Of a DNA stretch of 22,167 nucleotides, positions 7,861-15,453 are shown in pieces. Position numbers and translations under genes: made by a program. The stretch lies in contig JBCDBY010000033.1 in the NCBI GenBank assembly GCA_039182715.1, positions 1-22,167 on the forward strand, written 5' to 3'. The stretch's first letter is position 1. Every line of letters begins with the position of its first letter. Under the pieces are notes generated by a model. That model was not told the origin of the DNA and searched no databases. It saw only the letters and a program-made list of their open reading frames with translations. The DNA comes from JBCDBY01 sp039182715 (GTDB taxonomy: Bacteria > Planctomycetota > PLA2).

Positions 7861-8993
7861 TGGACGCCAAACGGCTTCGCACCATCGCGGGACTCGGCGC
7901 CGTCCTCTTCGGCATCGGGCTGTTCATCAACCCGGAGTCCGCCCTGCTGGCCTACCTCGCCGCCTATGGCGCGGTGCTCTTCACGGTGCTCGGCGCGCTC
8001 TTCTTCGTGCTGCTGCACCACGTGGTCGACGCTGGCTGGTCGACCGTCGTGCGCCGCTGGGCGGAGCTGCTGCTCGAGCTGCTGCCGTCGCTCGCGGTCG
8101 GCGCGGTCATCCTGATCGTCGGCGCCGGTCACATCTACCACTGGACGCACTACCCGATCGACGACCTGCTCGAGATCAAACGGCCGTGGCTCAACATGCC
8201 CTTCTTCATCGTGCGGCTGGTGATCTACTTCGGCGTCTGGATCGCGATCGCGCGCTACTTCGTGTCGCAGTCGATCCGGCAGGACACGACCGGCGACCCG
8301 ACGATCACGATCAAGCTGCGCAAGTGGGCCGCCCCCGCGCTCCTGGTCTACGGACTGACCGTGACCTTCGCGGCGTTCGACCTGCTCATGACGCCGGACT
8401 ACCACTGGTTCAGCACGATTTTCGGCGTCTACATCTGGGGTCAGGGCGTCGTCTCCTTCTTCGCGCTGATGGCGCTGCTCGCCTTCCGCTACCGCGACAC
8501 CGGTCTCGCGGAGAAGGTGCCGACGGAGACGGTCCGTTCGATTGGCCTTTTCCTGTTCGGGTTCGCCTGCTTCTGGGGCTACCTCGCCGCGTCGCAGTGG
8601 CTGCTCATCTGGTACGCGAACATCACGGAGGAGACCTACTGGATGAACATCCGGTGGGAGAACGGCTGGCAGTACCTCGGCTCCGCCGCGGTGGCCGGAC
8701 TGTTCGTCGTTCCGTTCGTCTTCCTCATGCAGGGTGAGAACAAGCGCAAGCCGATCCTGCGCAGCGTGGCGCTCGCCGTGCTCGCCGGCAACTGGATCGG
8801 CATGCTCTGGGTGGTGATGCCCGCGGCCGGACACGGTTCGTGGCTCGCGTCGCTGCTGGCGGTGCCCGGCTCCCTGCTGCTGGTGGTCTGGATCGCGGCG
8901 CTCAACGCGCAGCGCGCCTTCGCCGGCGCCTCGCCCTATCCCAAGCAGGACCCGCGTCTGCCCGAGGCGGTCGCAGCGGAAGGAGCGCACTAG
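7860..8993 (+). CDS. actF: Alternative complex III subunit ActF, polytopic membrane protein
   Basis: A 377-residue integral membrane protein with about ten hydrophobic helices and no cofactor motif, the ActC-related subunit ActF. Family-like stretches are TPDYHWFSTIFGVYIWGQG and WYANITEETYW. The true start is ATG 7860, directly after GAGGAGG at 7846-7852. The open frame extends further upstream only because it overlaps actE in another frame. The stop TAG is followed two bases later by the next gene. In known ACIII structures ActF packs with the other membrane subunits. It completes the A-B-C(D)-E-F set here, so no canonical ACIII gene is missing. Confidence 0.9.
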   Translation: MDAKRLRTIAGLGAVLFGIGLFINPESALLAYLAAYGAVLFTVLGALFFVLLHHVVDAGWSTVVRRWAELLLELLPSLAVGAVILIVGAGHIYHWTHYPIDDLLEIKRPWLNMPFFIVRLVIYFGVWIAIARYFVSQSIRQDTTGDPTITIKLRKWAAPALLVYGLTVTFAAFDLLMTPDYHWFSTIFGVYIWGQGVVSFFALMALLAFRYRDTGLAEKVPTETVRSIGLFLFGFACFWGYLAASQWLLIWYANITEETYWMNIRWENGWQYLGSAAVAGLFVVPFVFLMQGENKRKPILRSVALAVLAGNWIGMLWVVMPAAGHGSWLASLLAVPGSLLLVVWIAALNAQRAFAGASPYPKQDPRLPEAVAAEGAH

Positions 8994-8995
8994 CG

Positions 8996-9280
8996 ATGCT
9001 CGACGTCGATGTCCGCAAGCTCACCTGGGGCGTGCTCGGCACGCTCGGCGGCGTGATCCTGATCTTCTTCGCCGTCTTCTATCTCTACTTCGGCGATCGC
9101 CAGAGCGATCCCCTGCCCGAGGCCGCGCGGCCCGACCACGCGACGATTCGCGAGGAGCTGGACAACGCGGCCAACCGTCGGCTCATGACGTTCGGCTGGG
9201 TGGATCGCGAGAAGGGCATCGTCCGCATCCCCATCGAGGACGCGATCGAGAAGGTCCTCGCCGAAAGGGGTACCAAATGA
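8996..9280 (+). CDS. Small single-helix membrane protein between ACIII and cbb3 genes
   Basis: A 94-residue protein with one membrane helix (about 10-31), a charged middle part and a C-terminal motif GWVDREKGIVRIPIEDAIEK (about 67-86). From memory, a motif of the form W-D-x-x-x-G-x-V-x-IP-x-x-x-A occurs in small proteins near ACIII or oxidase genes in other phyla, but I cannot name a characterised family. It could be an accessory subunit such as an ActG/ActH equivalent, or an assembly factor joining the two complexes. Start ATG 8996 follows the actF stop by two bases, with GGAAGGAG at 8979-8986 as ribosome site. Its stop overlaps the ccoS ATG by 4 bases. Confidence 0.75.
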   Translation: MLDVDVRKLTWGVLGTLGGVILIFFAVFYLYFGDRQSDPLPEAARPDHATIREELDNAANRRLMTFGWVDREKGIVRIPIEDAIEKVLAERGTK

Positions 9281-9489
9281 CCACCTACTACGTTCTGGTC
9301 TTCACCGTGCTGACGTTCTTCTTCGGCTCGGTCATCTACGCGCTGCACTGGTCGGTGCGCACGGGCCAGTTCTCCCGGTTCCAGGAAGGAGCCGAGAGCA
9401 TCTTCGACGACGAGGAGCCCATCGGGCGTCTCAACGACTGCTTCCCCGATCTGGAGCCGCCGGAGCTTCCGCTCCGCAAGCGAGCATGA
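9277..9489 (+). CDS. ccoS: cbb3 oxidase maturation protein CcoS/FixS-like
   Basis: A 70-residue protein with one N-terminal helix (about 5-25) followed by WSVRTGQFSRFQEGAESIFDDEEP. The CcoS family signature is a helix, then W-x-V/x-GQF, then an acidic D/E-rich strip with hydrophobic spacing, and it matches here. CcoS is needed for cofactor (heme b / CuB) insertion into cbb3 oxidase in species studied. The C-terminal tail with LNDCFPDLEPPELP is longer than usual and has one Cys. ATG 9277 overlaps the previous stop and its own stop overlaps ccoN. It lies before the structural genes, whereas in many genomes ccoS comes after ccoI. Confidence 0.8.
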   Translation: MTTYYVLVFTVLTFFFGSVIYALHWSVRTGQFSRFQEGAESIFDDEEPIGRLNDCFPDLEPPELPLRKRA

Positions 9490-11051
9490 ACGCACCTCCG
9501 ATCCCTCCCGAGAAGCTGCCCGAGATCCGGTCCGAGATCGACCGGTCGTGCAGCATGCCGTGCCTTGCCTGGTTCGCGAGCAGCATGTTCTGGCTCATCG
9601 TCGGAACGATCTTCGCGATCATCGCCTCGATCAAGATGCATAACCCGGAGTTCCTGGGCGACACCGCCTGGCTTACCTTCGGGCGCGTGCGTCCCGCGCA
9701 CCTCAACGTGGTCGCGTTCGGCTGGGGCGTGCCGGTCGCCTTCGGCGTCCTGCTGTGGCTCCAGTGCCGGCTCTGCCGCGTGAAGATGGTCTGGCCCGGC
9801 GTCATTCTCGCCGCGGTCGTCATCTGGAACATCGGCATCACGGTCGGCACGATCGCGATCCTGGCGGGCAAGAGCCTCGGCATCGAGTGGCTCGAGTTCC
9901 CGACCTACGCCGCGTTCCTGCTCTTCCTGTCGTTCGCGCTCGTCGCGGTCTGGTCGATGATGACCTTCGCGCAGCGCCGCCAGGACCACGTCTACGTGTC
10001 GCAGTGGTACATCTTCGCCGGCCTCTTCTGGTTCCCGTGGCTCTACGTCACGGTGCAGGTGCTGCTCATCCTGCTGCCGGTCAAGGGCGTGACGCAGGCG
10101 GCGATCACCTGGTGGTTCGGCCACAACGCGCTCGGCTTGTGGTTCACGCCCTGCGCGCTCGCCGCGGGCTACTACTTCATCCCCAAGGTCATCGGGCGGC
10201 CGATCTACAGCTACTACCTCTCGCTGCTCGGCTTCTGGACGCTCGCGATCTTCTACAACTGGGCGGGCATCCACCACCTGATCGCCGGCCCGATGCCCGC
10301 GTGGCTGGTCACGACCTCCATCGTCGGCAGCATGATGATGATCATTCCGGTCGCCGCCGTGGCCATCAACCACCACATGACCATGCGGGGCAACTTCAAG
10401 TTGCTGAAGTACTCCCCCACGCTACGCTTCGTCGTGTTCGGCGCGATGGCCTACACGTTGACCAGCCTGCAGGGTTCGCTGATGAGCCTGCGCGCCTACA
10501 ACGAGCCGACGCACTTCACGCATCACACGATCGGCCACGCGCACCTTGGCCTCTACGCCTTCTTCACGATGACGATGTTCGGCGCGATGTACTACATCGT
10601 CCCGCGGCTCACCGGACGCGAGTGGGCCTCGAGCCGCCTCATCCGCATCCACTGGTGGGGCTCGGCGGGCGGCATCATTTTCATGTTCCTGGTGCTGACC
10701 ATCGGGGGGTTCATCCAGGGCTTCGAGATGAACCAGGCGAGCGAGTCGTTCGAGAGCGCGATCGACAAGCACGGCTTCTTCGGCGGTCTCAAGCAGTGGT
10801 TCGCGGGTTTCCAGGACCGCAACGGAGCCGTGCCCTTCATGGAGATCGTCAAGGGCACGATTCCCTACCTGATCGCGCGCAGCGTCTCCGGCGTGATGAT
10901 CCTCGTCGGCCATCTCGCCTTCCTCGCCCTGATGGTCATGAACATCCACGCGTGGGGTCGGAAGCGCTTCGGCCCGACGCTCTTCCAGCGCGGCGACAAG
11001 ACCTACACCCGCCTGATGACGGACGAACTGGAGGAGGCGAAGGAGGCATGA
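9486..11051 (+). CDS. ccoN: cbb3-type cytochrome c oxidase subunit I (CcoN)
   Basis: Catalytic heme-copper subunit, 521 residues, about 12 helices, that reduces O2 to water and pumps protons. Visible ligands: H72 (RPAHLN) and H353 for low-spin heme b, H351 (IGHAHLG) for heme b3, H213 (FGHNALG) and H263-H264 (AGIHHL) for CuB. Y257, six residues before H263, is at the spacing of the cross-linked active-site Tyr of C-family oxidases. The helix X stretch HTIGHAHLGLYAF and the lack of an A-family Tyr-in-helix-VI pattern support C-family assignment. ATG 9486 overlaps the ccoS stop, and the stop overlaps the ccoO ATG. Assignment rests on family motifs; no alignment was run. Confidence 0.95.
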   Translation: MNAPPIPPEKLPEIRSEIDRSCSMPCLAWFASSMFWLIVGTIFAIIASIKMHNPEFLGDTAWLTFGRVRPAHLNVVAFGWGVPVAFGVLLWLQCRLCRVKMVWPGVILAAVVIWNIGITVGTIAILAGKSLGIEWLEFPTYAAFLLFLSFALVAVWSMMTFAQRRQDHVYVSQWYIFAGLFWFPWLYVTVQVLLILLPVKGVTQAAITWWFGHNALGLWFTPCALAAGYYFIPKVIGRPIYSYYLSLLGFWTLAIFYNWAGIHHLIAGPMPAWLVTTSIVGSMMMIIPVAAVAINHHMTMRGNFKLLKYSPTLRFVVFGAMAYTLTSLQGSLMSLRAYNEPTHFTHHTIGHAHLGLYAFFTMTMFGAMYYIVPRLTGREWASSRLIRIHWWGSAGGIIFMFLVLTIGGFIQGFEMNQASESFESAIDKHGFFGGLKQWFAGFQDRNGAVPFMEIVKGTIPYLIARSVSGVMILVGHLAFLALMVMNIHAWGRKRFGPTLFQRGDKTYTRLMTDELEEAKEA

Positions 11052-11665
11052 ACACCGCGATTCGCATCTTCATCGGCGTGTTCCTGACCTTCGCCACGGC
11101 GTGGATCGGCCTCGTGCTGGTCCCCCACTGGCAGCTCAAGGACCTCCAGTCGCAGAAGGACGAGGCGCTCGGCACGCTGAACCCCGCGCCGTACACCGGC
11201 CTGGAGGCGGACGGTCGACGCGTCTACATCGATCTCGGCTGCACCTACTGCCACACGCAGCAGGTGCGCGGCGGGTTCTACAACGCCGACCTCGAGCGCG
11301 GCTGGGGCTCGCGCCGCAGCCATCCGCTCGACTACATCTACGACGAGCCGCAGCTGCTGGGCACGATGCGCACCGGACCCGACCTCGCCAACATCGGCGT
11401 GCGGCAGCCGAGCGAGGAGTGGCACCACCTGCACTTCTACGACCCGCAGATCACGTCGCCCGGCTCGATCATGCCGCCCCACCGCTTCCTCTACGAGAAG
11501 CGGCGCATCCAGGGCCAGCCGTCCGCGGACGCGCTGCCGCTCACCGGCGAGTTCGCGCCGGAGGAGGGCTACGAGGTCGTGCCCACCTATCGCGCCAAGG
11601 CGCTCGTCGCCTACATGAAGCGGCTCGACCAGAGCTACGACATCGTCGAGGAAGGGGATCAATGA
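11048..11665 (+). CDS. ccoO: cbb3-type oxidase subunit II (CcoO), monoheme cytochrome c
   Basis: A 205-residue membrane-anchored cytochrome c with one N-terminal helix (about 5-25), heme site CTYCH at 65-69 in the characteristic GCTYCHTQQVR context, and M142 (GSIMPPHRF) as axial ligand. The stretch RTGPDLANIGVR is typical of CcoO. It is shorter than many CcoO proteins but has all core elements. The start is ATG 11048 (4-base overlap with ccoN, AGGAGG at 11041-11046). It transfers electrons from the c hemes of the complex to heme b of CcoN. The stop overlaps the next gene by 4 bases. Confidence 0.95.
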   Translation: MNTAIRIFIGVFLTFATAWIGLVLVPHWQLKDLQSQKDEALGTLNPAPYTGLEADGRRVYIDLGCTYCHTQQVRGGFYNADLERGWGSRRSHPLDYIYDEPQLLGTMRTGPDLANIGVRQPSEEWHHLHFYDPQITSPGSIMPPHRFLYEKRRIQGQPSADALPLTGEFAPEEGYEVVPTYRAKALVAYMKRLDQSYDIVEEGDQ

Positions 11666-12408
11666 GCGATCCCGAGAAGAACGTCGAGCCCGAGCCGCAG
11701 ATCGAGAACGCGGGCGACGCGCTCGAGAGCAAGCCGGAAGCGCACGATGTCGCCAGCCTGCACGGAGCGATCCTGCGCGAGCGCATCGATCCGCGCGAAG
11801 GCTACGAGCCGGTGCCGATGTGGTTCAACATGCTCTGCGGCGCGCTGCTCATGTGGGGCGGCTGGTACATCGCCGAGTTCAGCGGCGGCGGGCAGGCCAA
11901 CGTGCTCGACCCGCGCCCCATCGCGCGCTTCGAAAACCGCGGCGGCGAGAAGAAGGAGCTCGATCCGTTCGAGCTCGGCGGCAAGCTCTACACGGCGCAA
12001 TGCGTCTCGTGCCACCAGCAGAGCGGCCTCGGCGTGCCGGGCCAGTACCCGCCGCTGGTCGACTCGCAGTGGGTACTCGAGACGCCGCCGGCGCGGCTCA
12101 AGCGCGTCCTGCTGAACGGCCTCAAGGGCGAGATCGTCGTGAAGGGCGAAACCTACAACGGCAACATGCCGGCGTTCGCGCGCCTGAAGGACGACCAGAT
12201 CGCCGCGATCCTCACCTACATCCGGGGCTCGTGGGGCAATGCCGGTTCTCCGGTGAGCGCGGAGAGCGTCGCCGCCACGCGCGCCGCCACGGCGAACAAG
12301 CGCGGGGAGTGGACGGCGGCCGAGCTGGAGCCGATCACGAAGGACGACTACACGCCGCCGCCGCCCGGCGAGGAGAAGAAGCCGCCCGAGGAGAAGGAAG
12401 AGGAATAG
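11662..12408 (+). CDS. ccoP: CcoP-like subunit III with a single heme c
   Basis: A 248-residue protein in the ccoP position. It has an N-terminal acidic cytoplasmic segment with the CcoP-like DGI-type region replaced by HGAILRERIDPREGYEPVP, one helix (about 54-72), a class I cytochrome c domain (about 100-190) with CVSCH at 114-118 and M169 (YNGNMPAF), and a tail rich in Pro, Glu and Lys. Standard CcoP has two CXXCH sites; only one is present, so the electron entry route must differ. Start ATG 11662 overlaps the ccoO stop. It could also be viewed as a dedicated monoheme electron carrier fixed to the oxidase. I favour a reduced CcoP because of gene order and the helix-then-cytochrome layout. 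Confidence 0.82.
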   Translation: MSDPEKNVEPEPQIENAGDALESKPEAHDVASLHGAILRERIDPREGYEPVPMWFNMLCGALLMWGGWYIAEFSGGGQANVLDPRPIARFENRGGEKKELDPFELGGKLYTAQCVSCHQQSGLGVPGQYPPLVDSQWVLETPPARLKRVLLNGLKGEIVVKGETYNGNMPAFARLKDDQIAAILTYIRGSWGNAGSPVSAESVAATRAATANKRGEWTAAELEPITKDDYTPPPPGEEKKPPEEKEEE

Positions 12409-12410
12409 CG

Positions 12411-14930
12411 ATGGCGCAGTGCTGCGTCTTCGGCGCCGAGGATCCGCGTGAACTCGCGCGCCGCTTTCCGTGGCTGCGCCTGATTCTCGGCCTCTTCGTG
12501 GCCGGGCAGACAATGGTGCTCGGCCTCGCCATCAACCTGTCGCCGCCCGACTCGGAGACGACGCGGCTGGTCCTGCAGATCGGGATGCTCGTCGCCACCG
12601 TCGCCGTCATGGCGATGCTGGGCGGCCCGATGCTGGTCGACGCGCTTCGCGCCCTGCGGCGCGGCGCGGTGTCGATGGAGCTTTTCTTCCTCATCTGCGT
12701 GCTGGGCACGTTCGCGCTGAGCTGCCAGTCGCTGGTGCGCGGCCACGGGCCGGTCTACTTCGACGTCGTCGCGATCCTGCTCATCGTCTACGGCCTCGGA
12801 CGCGCGGTGAGCCAGCACAGCCGACGGCGCGCGCTGCTCTCCGCGCGCCAGCTCACCGAGGCGCTCGCGACCGCCCGTCGCGAGGACGGCGCGCTCGTCG
12901 AGGTGGATCAGCTTCTGCCGGGTGACCGCATCGTCGTGAAGGGCGGTGAGTTGATCCCGGTCGACGGCACCATCGCGGACGGCACCGCGTTCATTCGCGA
13001 GACGCCGTTCACCGGCGAGTGGATTCCGGCCACGCGCGGTCCGGGCGAAGCGGTCATCGCCGGCACCGCCTGCGAGGACGGTCCGCTGGTGATTGCGGTC
13101 TCGCGCGCGGGACGCGACCGCCGCTTCGCGCGCATTGCCTCGCTCGTGGAGGAAGCGCGCCAGGCGCCCGGCTCGCTGGAGCGCAAGGCGGACCGCTTCG
13201 TGCGCTGGTTCCTGCCGATCGTGCTGCTCGTCTCCGCCGGCGCCGGCTGGTACTGGGGGCAGCGCGACGGGCTCCAGGAGGGGCTCTTCCACGCGCTCGC
13301 CGTACTGCTGGTGGCGTGTCCGTGCGCGGCCGGGCTCGCGACGCCGCTCGTCGTCTGGACGGTGCTCGGCCGCATGGCGCGCGATGGACTCGTCCTGCGC
13401 GGCGGCCACGTCGTCGAGCGGCTGGCGTCCGCGAAGAGCGTCGTCTTCGACAAGACGGGCACGCTCGGCGCGGAGCAGCTCACCGTCGAAGCGATCGACA
13501 CCTCGCCCGCGCCCGCGGAGGCGGCGGCGACACTCGCCACGCTGCGCGCGGTCGAGGAGGGGCGCCTGCACCCGGTGGCGGCGGCGCTGCGCAGCGTGCC
13601 GGTGCCCGCCGACGCCCCCGCCGTGACCGTGGCGCGCACGAGGACGCTGCCCGGCCGCGGCATCGAATCGTGGGTGCGGCGCGGCGACGAGGAGCGCCGC
13701 TTCCGCGTCGTGCGCGACGATGCCGGCACGCCGGGCTACCTCGAGCTGCGCATCGAGGAGGAGGGCGAGCTCAAGGCGCGCGCGAGGCTGAAGGAGCGGC
13801 TGCGCACGAGCGCCGGCGAAGCGCTCACGCAGACGCGCGCGCTCGGGCTGCCCGTGCGCGTGTTGACCGGCGACGGCGCCGCACCCCACGTCGAGCGCAT
13901 GGTCGACACGGAGTCGGGCCTGACGCCGGAGCAGAAGCTCGCGCGCGTCCAGGAGATGGATCGCCCGCTCTTCGTCGGCGACGGCTTCAACGACGCCGCC
14001 GCCATGGCCGCGGCGCACACCAGCATTGCGCTGGCGAGCGGTTCCGACGTCGCCGTCGAAACCGCGGACGCCACGCTGCACGGCGGCGACCTCGCGATGG
14101 TCCCCCACGCCGTGGCGCTCTCCCGCCACGCCGTGCGCGTCGTGCAGAGCAATCTTCTGTGGGCGGTGCTCTACAACTTCACCGGCATCGCGCTCGCGGC
14201 CACGGGCTATCTCCACCCCGTGGCGGCGGCGCTGCTGATGGGCTGCTCGTCGGCGATCGTGGCGGTTCGATCGTTCCGGCTGGGCTCCGCCCCGCTCCCG
14301 ATCGCCCGCGCCGAACCGGAGATCGATCCCGACGCGGTTCCGGCTCCCTGGCGCCGCCTGCTCTGGGTCCACGCTCTCTCCCTCCTCGGGATGGCCGCCG
14401 TGACCGCCGTGCTCGCCGACCTGGGCCCGTTGGGTTGGACGGCGATGCTCCTCGGGGCCGCCGCGGGCACGTGGGCACTGGCGCGCTGGTGGACGAAGGC
14501 GCCGCCCTGGCTCGACATGACGCTCGGCATGGTGACCGCCGGTGGGTTCGGGATGGCGGTCGGCTGGTGGGCCGATCTCGGGTTCGACATGGGCCTGGCC
14601 GCCACGTGTCCCTGCGCCGAGCCGAGCGGCACGATGCTCTTCACCTGGATGAATGCCGGCATGCTGCTGCTCGGCGTGCCCGCCATGTACCTGCTGCGCC
14701 ACACGTGGCACCGGTTCCGGTTCCGCAAGTGGTGCTGCGGCGGCATGCTCGTCTTCGGCGTGCCGGGCATGGTGCTGGGTATGATCGCCGCGTCCACGCT
14801 GCTCCACGGCGCCGCGCTCGACCTTTCCGGATCGACGCTGGTGCTGCTGGACATGGGTGCGATGCTGCTGGGCATGGTGATCGGCATGCTCGTTCCGCAT
14901 GCGCTCGGTCACGCCTTCCTGCAGCGGTGA
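12411..14930 (+). CDS. ccoI: CcoI/FixI-like P1B-type copper ATPase with extra C-terminal membrane region
   Basis: An 839-residue heavy-metal P-type ATPase. Motifs: TGE 201-203 (actuator), CPC 303-305 in helix 6, DKTGT from D347 (phosphorylation), HP 387-388, TGD near 487 and GDGFNDAA from 523. Helix 7 carries YN (588-589) and helix 8 carries M610 plus S613-S614, the copper(I)-type pattern. There is no N-terminal HMA domain: only about 22 residues with a CC pair (C4-C5) precede helix 1. After the ATPase core, about 200 residues (roughly 640-839) add five or six more helices, with 15 Met between 703 and 826, a second CPC (733-735), a CC pair (775-776) and several His. Within a cbb3 operon the likely role is delivering copper for the CuB site. 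Start ATG 12411 follows the ccoP stop by two bases; the stop overlaps the next GTG. Confidence 0.9.
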   Translation: MAQCCVFGAEDPRELARRFPWLRLILGLFVAGQTMVLGLAINLSPPDSETTRLVLQIGMLVATVAVMAMLGGPMLVDALRALRRGAVSMELFFLICVLGTFALSCQSLVRGHGPVYFDVVAILLIVYGLGRAVSQHSRRRALLSARQLTEALATARREDGALVEVDQLLPGDRIVVKGGELIPVDGTIADGTAFIRETPFTGEWIPATRGPGEAVIAGTACEDGPLVIAVSRAGRDRRFARIASLVEEARQAPGSLERKADRFVRWFLPIVLLVSAGAGWYWGQRDGLQEGLFHALAVLLVACPCAAGLATPLVVWTVLGRMARDGLVLRGGHVVERLASAKSVVFDKTGTLGAEQLTVEAIDTSPAPAEAAATLATLRAVEEGRLHPVAAALRSVPVPADAPAVTVARTRTLPGRGIESWVRRGDEERRFRVVRDDAGTPGYLELRIEEEGELKARARLKERLRTSAGEALTQTRALGLPVRVLTGDGAAPHVERMVDTESGLTPEQKLARVQEMDRPLFVGDGFNDAAAMAAAHTSIALASGSDVAVETADATLHGGDLAMVPHAVALSRHAVRVVQSNLLWAVLYNFTGIALAATGYLHPVAAALLMGCSSAIVAVRSFRLGSAPLPIARAEPEIDPDAVPAPWRRLLWVHALSLLGMAAVTAVLADLGPLGWTAMLLGAAAGTWALARWWTKAPPWLDMTLGMVTAGGFGMAVGWWADLGFDMGLAATCPCAEPSGTMLFTWMNAGMLLLGVPAMYLLRHTWHRFRFRKWCCGGMLVFGVPGMVLGMIAASTLLHGAALDLSGSTLVLLDMGAMLLGMVIGMLVPHALGHAFLQR

Positions 14931-15448
14931 TCTGGGCCCTTCTCCTCTTCCTCGTTCCGTTCGGCCTCATGCTGGCGCCGTACGTGGCCGGCATCTTCCT
15001 GTCGCCCGACTCGTCGTCGAAGCTGCGATTCCGCATCGCGGCCGAGCCGGGTGAGGTGTGGCGGGTGCTGGCGAACGCCGAGACGTCGGGCGCCAACATC
15101 GAGCAGCTCTCGACCGAGGGCGGCAAGTCGACCTGGGTCGAGGACATCGGGCTGGCGCGGATTCGCGTACGCACGCTGGAGAGCGAGTTCGAGACGCTGC
15201 TGGTGCGCTCGCTGACCGACGAGAGCATCCCGATGGAGGCGGAGTGGCGCGTCGAGCTGGCGCCCGAGGACGGCGGCACCATCGTCGTGGCGACCAACGA
15301 GACGCACGTCGGCAAGGGCAGCTGGCGCGCGCCGCTTTACCGTTTCCTGATGCACTTCCTGAACGGCCCGCGCCGGGCGCTCGTGCACTATTTCACGAGG
15401 CTGGCGCGATCGCTGGGCAAGGAACTCTCCATCGAAACCGTAGAGTGA
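14927..15448 (+). CDS. Membrane-anchored SRPBCC-family protein
   Basis: A 173-residue protein with one N-terminal helix (about 2-24) followed by an SRPBCC (START/polyketide-cyclase-like) fold. The domain begins with SKLRFRIAAEPGEVWRVLAN, alternates strands through VEDIGLARIRV and MEAEWRVEL, has TIVVATNETHVG, and ends in a long helix, the usual helix-grip order. Start GTG 14927 overlaps the ATPase stop by 4 bases (GTGA); the open frame upstream is ccoI read in another frame. SRPBCC proteins bind hydrophobic ligands, and no catalytic residues can be assigned. Tight coupling to ccoI suggests a role in oxidase assembly or in lipid or heme handling. It occupies the place where ccoH might be expected, and no CcoH-like or CcoG-like gene is in the window. 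Confidence 0.7.
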   Translation: MIWALLLFLVPFGLMLAPYVAGIFLSPDSSSKLRFRIAAEPGEVWRVLANAETSGANIEQLSTEGGKSTWVEDIGLARIRVRTLESEFETLLVRSLTDESIPMEAEWRVELAPEDGGTIVVATNETHVGKGSWRAPLYRFLMHFLNGPRRALVHYFTRLARSLGKELSIETVE

Positions 15449-15453
15449 GCGGC

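Noticed and set aside
14310..14930. C-terminal region of the copper ATPase as a separate gene
   Set aside because: The frame is continuous with the ATPase, with no stop and no ribosome site plus start at the junction; a fusion is the simpler reading.
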